In this document: positions 19,694 through 42,900 of the stretch, piece after piece
Layout: each line of letters opens with the position of its first letter
Position numbering within the stretch: position 1 is the first letter of the stretch
Position numbers and translations under genes: made by a program
Assembly (NCBI RefSeq): GCF_000633255.1
Contig: NZ_AYMJ01000003.1
Location: 310,001-374,000, forward strand
Direction: 5' to 3'
Origin: Pseudomonas sp. H1h
Lineage (GTDB): Bacteria; Pseudomonadota; Gammaproteobacteria; Pseudomonadales; Pseudomonadaceae
Length of the DNA stretch: 64,000 nt
The notes under the pieces: generated by a model
The model's input: the letters and a program-made list of their open reading frames with translations, nothing else
Database searches by the model: none
What the model was told of the DNA's origin: nothing

Positions 19694-20181
19694 ATCCTTG
19701 TCATCCCTGGTTCCGAGTCATCACCGAGTCGTCCGCTGTTTATGCAAAAGCCGCCCACGCAATCATCTCTCCTTGAAACTGATCTGGGGCGGGATTTAAG
19801 CCTATGGTTTTGCCCTGCGTCTGTAGGGGAAACCGGGGACACAAAGTGCCATCATTTCTGAAAGTTGGCGCCGGGCTTCTGACGGTGTTTGGTACAGGTG
19901 CCGTGCTTTGTGTGACTGTTTGGTCACGTTAAAGCCCCGGAAACCGGGGAAGTTGCGCTGTTGTGTGCTGGCTGAGCAGGTCGATGGCAGCGCTAGCGTG
20001 TGGCATTTTTCCTACAAGCTTTTCAGTGTTTCCTCTCCGAACTTTTAGAAAGTTCCGGCCCTATCAGGCACAACAAGGGCTGACAGCCCCGTGCGGCGGA
20101 CCGGATTGTCCGGGTTTCACGTGTCATGTCAGCGCCGGGGGCGATGCTTGAATAGGCGCAAAATCACATGAGAAGGATCTT
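19694..20181. promoter_or_regulatory. Divergent control region of the NRPS cluster
   Basis: This 488-base gap has no gene-like frame. It contains small dyads: gtgac/gtcac (19912-19916 and 19923-19927), ccccgg/ccgggg (19935-19940 and 19944-19949) and an aactttt/aaagtt dyad near 20040. It must hold the promoters for luxR (-) and the first NRPS gene (+). No confident -35/-10 pair was found. The NRPS ribosome site AAGGA (20173-20177) also carries the GGA core recognised by RsmA-type repressors. Confidence 0.6.
19822..19841 (+). promoter_or_regulatory. Weak candidate LuxR-family operator
   Basis: The 20-base sequence tgtaggggaaaccggggaca has the right half (ggggaca) and end bases (tgt...aca) of the syr-syp box TGTCccgN6cggGACA used by LuxR-type lipopeptide regulators in P. 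syringae. The left half matches poorly, so this is a guess from position and partial similarity. Confidence 0.22.
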
Positions 20182-23100
20182 ATGCCGCCTATTTCTGCCC
20201 CTGCGGCGGACACCCCGTCCGCATCGCTCCAGACGTATCCGCTGACTGCTGCGCAGTTGGACATCTGGCTGGATCAGCTGAGTCGCGGCGATTCGCCGTT
20301 GTACAACATCGGCGGGTATATGAACCTGAGCGGCCCACTGGATCCGGCTTGCATGCAGGCGGCCCTCGAAGTTCTGGTGGCCCGGCATGACGCCATGCGC
20401 ACGGTCCTGTTGCCGGGCGCCGGTGTCGATGGCCTGCCTTTGCAGCGATTTGCCCACGCTTTGCCTGCACCGATGCCGATTCACGATGTGTCGGCGCACG
20501 CCGACCCGGAGTCGGCAGCGCGGGCATTGATTCAGCAGCGCATCGATCAGCCCTTCGTGCTGGATGGCGGTCCCTTGTTCCGTTTCCTGCTGATCCGCCT
20601 CGACGAGCAGCGGCATTGGTTGTCGATTCTGGCCCACCATTTGATTGTCGATGGCTGGAGCTTCGGTGAAATGCTCAAGTCGCTGGACGAGATCTACAAC
20701 GCCTTGGCGCACGGCCGGCCCGCACCGGCCACCGCGCCGTCGTACATCGACTTCATCGAAGACAATGCGCGCTATCACGGCTCGCCCCGCTATACGCTGG
20801 ACCGTGCCTACTGGCTGGATAAGTACCGAGAATTGCCCGAGCCGCTGCTGCTGCCGCGCCACCAACAGAGTCTGGCCGGCGCCGCTGCCCAGACTCAGGT
20901 CCTTGCGCAGCCCCTGCCGGCGCTGCTGCACCAGCGCATGAAACAGGTGGCGCGGGAGTTTGGCGCTTCGGCGTTCCATGTCCTGCTGGCGGCGTTGCAC
21001 GTGTATTTCAGCCGCACCGCGCAGCGTGACGAATGGGTGGTGGGGCTGCCGATCCTCAACCGCTCCGGTGCACGCTTCAAATCCACCCTCGGGCTGTTCG
21101 CGCAAATCAGTGCAGTGCGCATGGGCTTTGGCCGCGAACAGACATTCGGTGAGCTGATCAGGGCCATTCGCGATGAACTGAAAAAGGATTTCCGTCATCA
21201 GCGCTTTCCCTTGAGTGAGATGAACCGCGCCCTGGGCCTGTTGCGCGAGGACCGTTCGCAACTGTTCGAACTGACCGTTTCCTACGAGCAGGACACCCAC
21301 GATTACCGCTACGGCGAGGCGCTGGCGCGGGTTACCAAGGTCTCCAACGTGGAAGAGGCGACGCCACTGGCGGTGCACCTGCTGAGTAATCTGGCCAACG
21401 ATGACGCGCGCCTGTACCTGATTTACAGCGAGGCGTATTTCAGTGCCGAGGAGGTCAAGGCTCTGGCCGAACGCTGGCTGCTGATCCTGGAACAAGGACT
21501 GGAGGCGGTGAACCTGCCGGTCATGGAGTTCAGCCTGAGCACTCCTGAAGAAGTCGCGCTGCTGCAACAATGGAATGCGACGCGGGTGGACTATCCGAGC
21601 GTAACCACGATTGAGCAGCGCATCGAGGCTCAAGCGGTGCAACGGCCGCAGGCGTTGGCGGCGGTTCACCAAGGGCAATGCCTGACTTATGCCGAGCTCA
21701 ATCAGCGCGCCAACGCGCTCGCTCATCATCTGCTCAATCTCGGCGTGCGCCCGGATGACCGGGTGGCGATCATCGCGCGGCGCGGGCTCGACACGCTGGT
21801 CGGGCTGTTGGCGATTCTCAAGGCTGGCGCCGCCTATGTACCGCTCGACCCGGCGCACCCGGCTGAACGCCTGAGCTATCTGCTGGATGACAGCGCGCCG
21901 CAGGCGGTGCTGACTCAAAGCGCATTGCGCGGGCATCTGCCGGCGTTGTCGGTGCCGGTGATCGAGCTGGATCGCCAGACTTGGTCCGCCGCCAACCTTG
22001 GCGCGCCGAAAGTGCCCGGACTGACCCCGGCAAACCTCGCCTATGTGATTTATACCTCCGGCTCAACCGGCCTGCCCAAAGGGGTGATGGTCGAGCACCG
22101 GACCCTGTGCAATCTGGTGGATTGGCACGCTGACGTTTTCGACTTGAATGCCGGCAGCCATACCTCAAGTCTCGCCGGGTTCGGTTTTGACGCGATGGCC
22201 TGGGAAGTCTGGCCGGCGCTGTGCGTGGGCGCGATCCTGCACCTGGCGCCCGCCAGCGATGGCAGCGAAGACATCGATGCGCTGCTCGACTGGTGGCGTG
22301 CGCAGCCGCTGGATGTCAGCTTTTTGCCAACCCCGATTGCCGAATACGCGTTCAGTCGGCAACTCGATCACCCGACCTTGCGCACCCTGCTGATCGGTGG
22401 TGATCGCCTGCGTCAGTTCCCGCGCCAGCAATCGTTCGCGGTGATCAACAACTACGGCCCGACCGAAGCCACGGTGGTGGCGACCTCCGGGCGTATCGAC
22501 GCCGGGCAGGCGCTGCACATCGGCAAACCCGTGAGCAACGCCACGGTGTATCTGCTCGATGAGCAGCAGCAACCGGTGCCGCTTGGCGTGAGCGGTGAGT
22601 TGTACGTCGGCGGTGCCGGGGTCGCCCGTGGTTACCTGAACCGTGCGGACCTGACCGCCGAACGCTTTCTGCGCGACCCGTTCAGCGCTGAAACGGGGGC
22701 GCGGATGTACCGCACCGGCGACCTTGCACGCTGGCGCGCCGACGGCCACCTGGAATATCTGGGTCGCAATGACGACCAAGTGAAAATCCGTGGTGTACGC
22801 ATCGAGCCGGGGGAAATCGAGAGCGCACTCGCCAGCCATGCGGCGGTGCGCGAAGCCGTGGTGCTGGTGCGCGACGGGCAGTTGTTGGCCTGGTTCACCG
22901 AGCAGGCGCCGCTGGACATCAATCAATTGCACGGGCACCTCAAAGAACGCCTGACCAGCGCCATGCTGCCGAGCGCCTACGTACGCCTGCCGGCTCTGCC
23001 GCTGACCGCCAACGGCAAGGTTGACCGCAAGGCGCTGCCGGTGCCCGGGCCGGACGATCTGATTCGTCGCGAATACGAAGCGCCGCAAGGCGAGGTCGAA

Positions 23101-26100
23101 ATGGCCTTGGCGCAGATCTGGGCTGAAGTGCTGCAAGTCGAGCGGGTCGGGCGTCACGACCATTTCTTTGAACTGGGCGGGCATTCGTTACTGGCGGTGA
23201 TTCTGATCGAGCGCATGCGTCAGCTCGATTTGAGCAGCGACGTGCGCGTGCTGTTCAGCCAGCCGACCCTGGCGGCACTGGCCGCCTCGGTCGGCAGCGG
23301 GCGCGAAATCGAGGTGCCGGCCAATCGCATCGCGGCCGATTGCACGCACATCACTCCAGCGATGCTGGCGCTGGTGCAACTGGAGCAGGCGGACATCGAG
23401 CGAATCATCGCCACGGTGCCGGGCGGAGCTGCCAATGTGCAGGACATTTATCCGCTGGCGCCGTTGCAGGAAGGCATTCTCTACCACCACATCACCGCCG
23501 CGCAGGGCGATCCGTACCTGCTGCAATCCCAATTGGCGTTCGACAGTATCGAGCGCGTCGAGGCCTTCGCCGCTGCGTTGCGCCAGGTCATGGCGCGTCA
23601 TGACATTCTGCGCACGGCGGTGGTCTGGGAAGGCTTGAGCACGCCGGTGCAGGTGGTGTGGCGTGACGCGCTGCTGCCGTTGCAGGAAGTCGAACTTGAT
23701 CCGCTTGACGGGCCGATCCTCGAGCAGTTGCACGCGCGCTTCAACGCCCGGCGTTATCGTCTTGACGTCAGTCAGGCGCCGCTGATGCGTCTGGTGTATG
23801 CCCGTGACCCGGCGCTGGGCAGGGTGGTGGGGATTCTGCTGTTCCACCACCTGGCGATGGACCACATCGCCCTCGAAGTGATGCGCGGCGAGTTGCAGGC
23901 CAGTCTGTCGGGGCAGGCTGTGGCGCTGGCGCCGCCAGTGCCGTATCGCAATTACGTGGCGCAGGCGCGGCTGGGCGTCAGCGAGCAGGAGCACGAGGTT
24001 TTTTTCCGCGAACAACTGGCGGACATCGATGAACCGACCCTGCCGTTCGGCCTGCAAGAAGTGCAGGGCGACGGGCGCGGCATCGACGAGGCGCAGCAGG
24101 CGCTGCCGACAGACGTCTATCAGCGTTTGCGCCATCAGGCGCGCCAGGCCGGTGTCAGCGTCGCGAGCCTGATTCATCTGGCGTGGGCGCGGGTGCTGGC
24201 GGCGACGTCCGGTCAGCAACGTGTGGTATTCGGCACGGTACTGATGGGACGCATGCAGGGCGGCGAGGGTGCTGACCGGGCGCTGGGGGTGTTCATCAAT
24301 ACCTTGCCGCTGCGCATCGACGTCGACGCCGGAGTGCTGGACGCCGTGCGTGTCACCCACGCGCGGCTGACCGCGCTGCTCGGGCACGAACACGCTTCAT
24401 TGGCGCTGGCCCAGCGTTGCAGCGGGGTGGCGTCGCCGTCGCCGCTGTTCAGCGCGCTGCTCAATTACCGGCACAGTGATGAATCGGAGTTGCTGGAACC
24501 GTCCCGGCAGTCCTGGCAAGGCATCGAAACCCTGGCCAACGAAGAACGCACCAACTATCCGCTGACCATGAGCGTGGATGATTATGGCAACGGCTTGCGC
24601 CTCACCGGCCGGGCTGTGGCGCAGATCGGCGCGCAGCGGATCTGCGGTTACATGCACGCGGCGTTGAGCGGCCTGGTGCAGGCGTTGGAGCAGGCGCCGC
24701 AACAGCCGTTGAGCCGTTTGCCGATTCTGCAAGCCGATGAGTTGCAGCGCTTGTTGGTGGACTTCAACGCGACGCAAGTCGAGTGCTCGCTGGAGCAACC
24801 GCTGCACGCCTTGTTCGAAGCACAAGCGCAGCGCAAACCGGACGCCGTCGCGCTGCTCGGCGGTGAACGCAGCCTGACTTATCGCCAGCTTAACGAGCGC
24901 GCCAACCGCCTCGCCCATCACCTGCGCGAACTCGGTGTGCAGCCGGATGCGCGGGTGGCGATCTGCGTCGAGCGTGGGCTGGATCTGGTGGTTGGTCTGC
25001 TCGGCATTCTCAAGGCGGGCGGCGCCTATGTGCCGTTGGACCCGGACTATCCGCTGGAACGTCTGAACTACATGTTGCTGGACAGCGCGCCGGTCGCGCT
25101 GTTGGTGCACGGCGCCACACGCCAACTGCTCGGTGACCCGGGTGTGGCGCTGATCGACCTGGATCGCGGCAGTTGGGAGCAGCAGCCGACAGGCAATCTT
25201 CAGGTACCAGGCCTGAGCGCTTCGAACCTCGCTTACATGATCTACACCTCGGGTTCTACGGGCCTGCCGAAGGGCGTGATGATCGAGCACCGCAGCGCCT
25301 GCAACATGGTGCACTGGGGTTCGCAACTCAGTCCGCCAACCGAACACGGCGCACTGCTGCAAAAGGCGCCGTTCAGCTTCGACAGTTCGGTGTGGGAGAT
25401 CTTCTGGCCGCTGTGCTCCGGCATGCGTCTGGTGCTGGCGCGGCCCGACGGCAACCGCGATTCGGCTTACGTGGTGCAGACCATCCGCCAGCAACAGGTG
25501 ACGGTGGTCAAGTTCGTCCCGGCGTTGCTGCAGCAGTTCATCGAGCAGGAGGGTGTCGAGCAATGCACCAGCCTCACCGACGTGCTTAATGGTGGCGGCG
25601 AACTCAGTGCTGCGCTGGCGCGGCAGGTGCGCGCACGGCTGCCGTGGGTGCGTTTGCACAACGTTTACGGCCCGACCGAAACCACGGTCGACAGCACCGG
25701 CTGGACGCTGGAACCGGCAATGCCGGTGCCGGACAGCGCGGTGCCGATTGGTAAAGCGTTGAGCAACACGCGTTTGTATGTGCTTGACGCTTACGACCAA
25801 CCGGTGCCGCAAGGCGTCAGCGGTCAGTTGCACATTGGCGGTGTCGGCGTGGCGCGCGGTTATCACGGCTTGCCCGAGATGCAGGCCGAGCGTTTCATCG
25901 ACAGCCCGTTTGTAGCGGGTGATCGGCTGTACCGCACCGGCGATCTGGTGCGTTACAACAACGACGGTGAACTGGAATTCCTTGGTCGCAACGACTTCCA
26001 GATCAAGCTGCGTGGCTTGCGTCTGGAGCCAGGAGAAATCGAGGCGCGGCTGATCGAGCATCCGGCAATTCGCGAAGCGGTAGTGATGGTGCGCGACGAA

Positions 26101-26595
26101 CGTCTGGTGGTCTGGTACAGCGTGCGCTCTGGCGTAGATGAACCCAGCCTGGAGACCTTGCGCGCCCACGTGCTGGAGCGTTTGCCGGAGTACATGGTGC
26201 CCGGTGCGTTCGTGCGTCTCGACGCCTTGCCGCTGACACCAAACGACAAGATCGACCGCAAAGCCCTGCCGGAACCGGGTGCGGATGCAGTGATCAACCG
26301 GCCTTACGTGGCGCCGCAGGGGGACGTCGAAACCACGCTGGCGCAGATCTGGGGCGAGGTGCTCGGTGTTGAACAGGTCGGGCGGCACGACAACTTCTTC
26401 GAACTGGGCGGGCATTCACTGCTGGCGGTGAGTCTGGTGGCGCGCATGCGTCAGAGTGGTCTGCACACCGACGCCCGGGCACTGTTCAGCCAGCCGACGC
26501 TGGCGGCGCTGGCGCTCAGCACCACCGATCAGGCGCAGCAAGTGCTCATTCCACAAACCACCATCCCGAGCCTCAACCGCAAACGCCGGCTCTGA
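20182..26595 (+). CDS. Lipopeptide NRPS, first synthetase (modules 1-2)
   Basis: This 2137 aa synthetase has the domain order C(start)-A-T-C(dual C/E)-A-T. The first C domain has HHLIVDG at residues 152-158 and follows no carrier domain, as in lipoinitiating condensation domains that load a 3-hydroxy fatty acid. A-domain motif IYTSGSTGLPKG is near residues 624 and 1688. Carrier serines are Ser1002 and Ser2079. The second C domain has HHLAMDH at 1222, the dual condensation/epimerization form. Pocket codes predict Leu then Glu. The short tail after T2 (ending in RKRRL) should dock with the N-terminus of the next synthetase. The size and role equal those of ArfA/AmsA/MassA-type first synthetases. 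Confidence 0.95.
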   Translation: MPPISAPAADTPSASLQTYPLTAAQLDIWLDQLSRGDSPLYNIGGYMNLSGPLDPACMQAALEVLVARHDAMRTVLLPGAGVDGLPLQRFAHALPAPMPIHDVSAHADPESAARALIQQRIDQPFVLDGGPLFRFLLIRLDEQRHWLSILAHHLIVDGWSFGEMLKSLDEIYNALAHGRPAPATAPSYIDFIEDNARYHGSPRYTLDRAYWLDKYRELPEPLLLPRHQQSLAGAAAQTQVLAQPLPALLHQRMKQVAREFGASAFHVLLAALHVYFSRTAQRDEWVVGLPILNRSGARFKSTLGLFAQISAVRMGFGREQTFGELIRAIRDELKKDFRHQRFPLSEMNRALGLLREDRSQLFELTVSYEQDTHDYRYGEALARVTKVSNVEEATPLAVHLLSNLANDDARLYLIYSEAYFSAEEVKALAERWLLILEQGLEAVNLPVMEFSLSTPEEVALLQQWNATRVDYPSVTTIEQRIEAQAVQRPQALAAVHQGQCLTYAELNQRANALAHHLLNLGVRPDDRVAIIARRGLDTLVGLLAILKAGAAYVPLDPAHPAERLSYLLDDSAPQAVLTQSALRGHLPALSVPVIELDRQTWSAANLGAPKVPGLTPANLAYVIYTSGSTGLPKGVMVEHRTLCNLVDWHADVFDLNAGSHTSSLAGFGFDAMAWEVWPALCVGAILHLAPASDGSEDIDALLDWWRAQPLDVSFLPTPIAEYAFSRQLDHPTLRTLLIGGDRLRQFPRQQSFAVINNYGPTEATVVATSGRIDAGQALHIGKPVSNATVYLLDEQQQPVPLGVSGELYVGGAGVARGYLNRADLTAERFLRDPFSAETGARMYRTGDLARWRADGHLEYLGRNDDQVKIRGVRIEPGEIESALASHAAVREAVVLVRDGQLLAWFTEQAPLDINQLHGHLKERLTSAMLPSAYVRLPALPLTANGKVDRKALPVPGPDDLIRREYEAPQGEVEMALAQIWAEVLQVERVGRHDHFFELGGHSLLAVILIERMRQLDLSSDVRVLFSQPTLAALAASVGSGREIEVPANRIAADCTHITPAMLALVQLEQADIERIIATVPGGAANVQDIYPLAPLQEGILYHHITAAQGDPYLLQSQLAFDSIERVEAFAAALRQVMARHDILRTAVVWEGLSTPVQVVWRDALLPLQEVELDPLDGPILEQLHARFNARRYRLDVSQAPLMRLVYARDPALGRVVGILLFHHLAMDHIALEVMRGELQASLSGQAVALAPPVPYRNYVAQARLGVSEQEHEVFFREQLADIDEPTLPFGLQEVQGDGRGIDEAQQALPTDVYQRLRHQARQAGVSVASLIHLAWARVLAATSGQQRVVFGTVLMGRMQGGEGADRALGVFINTLPLRIDVDAGVLDAVRVTHARLTALLGHEHASLALAQRCSGVASPSPLFSALLNYRHSDESELLEPSRQSWQGIETLANEERTNYPLTMSVDDYGNGLRLTGRAVAQIGAQRICGYMHAALSGLVQALEQAPQQPLSRLPILQADELQRLLVDFNATQVECSLEQPLHALFEAQAQRKPDAVALLGGERSLTYRQLNERANRLAHHLRELGVQPDARVAICVERGLDLVVGLLGILKAGGAYVPLDPDYPLERLNYMLLDSAPVALLVHGATRQLLGDPGVALIDLDRGSWEQQPTGNLQVPGLSASNLAYMIYTSGSTGLPKGVMIEHRSACNMVHWGSQLSPPTEHGALLQKAPFSFDSSVWEIFWPLCSGMRLVLARPDGNRDSAYVVQTIRQQQVTVVKFVPALLQQFIEQEGVEQCTSLTDVLNGGGELSAALARQVRARLPWVRLHNVYGPTETTVDSTGWTLEPAMPVPDSAVPIGKALSNTRLYVLDAYDQPVPQGVSGQLHIGGVGVARGYHGLPEMQAERFIDSPFVAGDRLYRTGDLVRYNNDGELEFLGRNDFQIKLRGLRLEPGEIEARLIEHPAIREAVVMVRDERLVVWYSVRSGVDEPSLETLRAHVLERLPEYMVPGAFVRLDALPLTPNDKIDRKALPEPGADAVINRPYVAPQGDVETTLAQIWGEVLGVEQVGRHDNFFELGGHSLLAVSLVARMRQSGLHTDARALFSQPTLAALALSTTDQAQQVLIPQTTIPSLNRKRRL
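20227..23301 (+). other. Module 1: Cstart-A(Leu)-T
   Basis: Pocket residues at the ten PheA positions read DAWFLGNVVK, the well-known pseudomonad Leu code (FDAMAWEVWP, VSFLPTP, LLIGG, INNYGPTEATVV). The module boundaries are approximate. Residue 1 would be acylated Leu, epimerized to D by the dual domain of module 2. Confidence 0.85.
23347..26517 (+). other. Module 2: dual C/E-A(Glu?)-T
   Basis: The code reads DSWKLGVVDK. The GVVDK end and a basic Lys at position 278 point to an acidic side chain, Glu more likely than Asp. The A10 motif reads NDKIDRK instead of NGKxDRK, a change shared only with module 11. From 25211 to about 26407 the DNA is nearly identical to module 11. Confidence 0.7.
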
Positions 26596-26620
26596 CCCGG
26601 AACTGATTGTGCAAACCAAA

Positions 26621-26730
26621 CCCTGTGGGAGGGGGCTTGCTCCCGAATGCGCTGTAACAGTCGCCATCAATATCGACTGAACCAGCGCATTCGTCGGAAC
26701 GCCGCCCGGAGCAAGCCCTCACCCACAGGG
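26621..26730. repeat. REPIN between first and second NRPS genes
   Basis: The outer arms ccctgtggg and cccacaggg, and the inner halves gaatgcgctg (26645-26654) and cagcgcattc (26683-26692), form a REPIN-like inverted repeat. Arm wording (gtgggagggggcttgctccc) is a REP variant common in P. fluorescens. It splits two genes that are otherwise collinear. Confidence 0.8.
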
Positions 26731-26814
26731 AGGATCTGCGGCGCCAAGGCCGGCCGCTTGTCCCCGCTTCCCATGTCAGCCCCCCAGGCCTCGATGTTTT
26801 AGCTTTTCCCGGCT

Positions 26815-26847
26815 GCGCGCATCTCGCACGGACTCGCGGCTGCGCGC
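26815..26847 (+). terminator. Hairpin with T-tract before second NRPS gene
   Basis: gcgcgca (26815-26821) pairs with tgcgcgc (26841-26847), and cctttttct follows. The same ten bases ggctgcgcgc occur as a direct repeat at 26811 and 26838. Only 32 bases remain before the next start codon, so it would act either as an attenuator in the leader or as a partial terminator after the first synthetase gene. Confidence 0.45.
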
Positions 26848-26879
26848 TCCTTTTTCTCGTATTTACAGCAGGTTATCCC

Positions 26880-39934
<13,055 letters not shown>

Positions 39935-39938
<4 letters not shown>

Positions 39939-42900
39939 ATGTGCTCGAACTGTTGGCGACACTGAAGGCAAAAGACATCCAGTTGACGGTCACGGACGAC
40001 CAGTTGCGGGTGAACGGCAACAAACAGGCCTTGAGCGATCCGGCACTGCTGGCGGCGTTGCGTGAGCACAAACCGGCGCTGATCGAGCTGATCTCGGCCG
40101 GTGAATATTCGGCGGCGCGCACCGGTCAGGTCGAGGTGCCGGCCAATGGCATCGTGCCCGGCAGCAAACACATCACCCCGGCGATGGTGACGCTGGCCGA
40201 GGTCGATCAGCCGACCCTGTCGCGTATCGTCGACGGGGTGCCGGGCGGTGCCGCCAATGTGCAGGATATTTATCCGTTGGCACCGTTGCAGGAAGGCATG
40301 CTCTATCACCACATCAGTGCCACCCAGGGCGACCCCTACGTGATGCAGGCGCAGTTCGAGTTCGCCGGGCGCGAACGCTTGCAGGCGTTCATCGGTGCGT
40401 TGCAGGCCGTCATCGACCGGCATGACATCCTGCGCACCGCGATGGTCTGGGATGGCCTGGATACGCCGCTGCAAGTGGTGGTGCGCCAGGCGCAATTGCC
40501 GGTCGAGGAGGTGCTGCTCGACAGCGCCGATGGCGACGTGCTCACGCAGTTGCAGCAACGCTTCGATGCGCGGCGGTTTCGCCTCGACGTGACCCGGGCG
40601 CCGCTGCTGCGCCTGGTGCATGCCTGGGACGATATCGGTCAGCGAGTGGTCGGCATTCTGCTGTTTCACCACATGGCCATGGACCACTCGGCACTGGCGG
40701 TGCTCAGCCAGGAAATGCAGGCTTGCCTGTCCGGGCGGCTCGCACAGTTGGGCCAACCGGTGCCGTTTCGCAATTATGTGGCGCAGGCGCGGCTGGGGAT
40801 CAGTGAAGCGCAGCATGAGGCGTTCTTTCGCGAGATGCTGGGTGACATCGACGAGCCGACGCTGCCGTTCGGTCTGCACGACGTGCAGGGTGAAGGGCAT
40901 GACATTGCCGAGCTGTGCCTGCCGCTGACGGCGGCGCTGGGCGAGGGACTGCGGGAGCAGGCGCGGCAGCTCGGCGTGAGTGCCGCGAGCCTGTTTCACC
41001 TGGCCTGGGCGCAAGTGCTGGCGGTGGTCGCCGGCAAGCCGCAAGTGGTGTTCGGCACGGTGCTGATGGGCCGTCTGCAGGGCGCCGAGGCCACCGAGCG
41101 GGCGCTGGGCATTTTCATCAACACCTTGCCGCTGCGGGTGGATGTGAACGGACAAGACGTGCGCGCCGCGGTGAAGGCCACGCATGCACGCCTGACGACC
41201 CTGATGCGCCACGAACATGCACCGCTGGCACTGGCCCAGCGATGCAGCGGGGTCAGCGCGCCGACGCCACTGTTCAGTACCTTGCTCAATTACCGTCACA
41301 ACGCCCGCGCAACCGACGCCGAGGCGCACGCCGCCTGGGAAGGCATTGGCATGCTGCATTCGGAGGAACGCACCAACTATCCGTTGGCGCTGAGTATCGA
41401 TGACTATGGCGACAGCTTCAGCCTGAACCTGTTGGCGAGTCGCCAGATCGATCCGCAGCGGGTTTGCGCCTACATGATGTGCGCGCTGGAAAACCTCACG
41501 CTGGCGCTGCAGCAGGCGCCGCAGACACCGCTCGATCAATTGTCGATTCTGCCCGAAGCGGAGCGCGAGCGAGTGCTCGTCGCGTTCAATGCCACCCGGG
41601 CCGACTATCCGCAACCACTGACCATCGCACAGCGGATCGAGGCTCAGGTGGCCGAGCGCCCGCAAGCCATCGCGGCAGAGTTTCAGGGGCAGACGCTGAC
41701 CTACGCCGAGTTGAATCAGCACGCCAATGCCCTGGCCTTGCACCTGATCGATCTGGGCGTACGCCCGGACGCCCGCGTGGCGATCGTCGCGCGTCGGGGC
41801 CTGGACACTTTGATCGGCCTGGTGGCGATTCTCAAGGCTGGCGCCGGTTATGTGCCGATTGACCCGGCACACCCGGCCGAGCGCCTGAACTATCTGCTGG
41901 GCGACAGCGCGCCAGTGGTGGTCCTGATCCAAAGCAATCTGCGCGAGCGCTTGCCGGCGCTGGCCGTGCCGGTGATTGAACTCGACCGCTGCACCTGGCC
42001 GTCGAGTGCGGCGCCTGACCCACAAGTGCCGGGCCTGACGCCTCGGCACCTGGCCTACGTGATCTACACCTCCGGCTCCACCGGCTTGCCCAAGGGCGTG
42101 ATGGTCGAGCATCACACCTTGAGTAATCTGGTCGATTGGCACTGCACAGCGTTCGACCTGTGTGCCGGGCGCCACACCTCGAGCCTGGCCGGTTTCGGTT
42201 TCGACGCCATGGCCTGGGAAGTCTGGCCGGCGCTGTGCGCGGGCGCGACCCTGCATCTGGCGCCGACCCACGAGGGCGTTGAAGACATCGACGCGCTGCT
42301 GGCCTGGTGGTGCGCGCAGCCACTGGACGTGAGCTTCCTGCCAACGCCGGTGGCCGAATACGCCTTCAGCCAGCACCTCGAACACCCGACCTTGCGCACG
42401 CTGCTGATCGGCGGCGATCGCTTGCGGCAGTTCAACCGCCACCAGCATTTCGACGTGATCAACAATTACGGCCCGACCGAGGCTACGGTGGTCGCGACCT
42501 CGGGCCTGGTGGAAAGTGGCGATGCGCTGCACATCGGCAAACCGGTGAGCAACGCCACGGTGTACCTGCTCGACGAGCAGCAACGCCCGGTGCCGATCGG
42601 CGTTGCCGGTGAGTTGTACGTCGGCGGTGCCGGCGTCGCCCGTGGCTACCTGAACCGCCCGGAAATGACCGCCGAGCGCTTCCTGCACGACCCGTTCAGT
42701 ACGGCTGCCAACGCGCGGATGTACCGCACGGGTGACCTCGCGCGCTGGCGCGAAGACGGCACGATCGAGTACCTGGGGCGCAACGACGATCAGGTGAAAA
42801 TCCGTGGCGTGCGCATCGAACTGGGGGAAATCGAAACCTGCCTCAACCAGTTGCCGGGGATTCAGGAAGCGGTGCTGCTGGCCCGCGAAGACCAGCCCGG

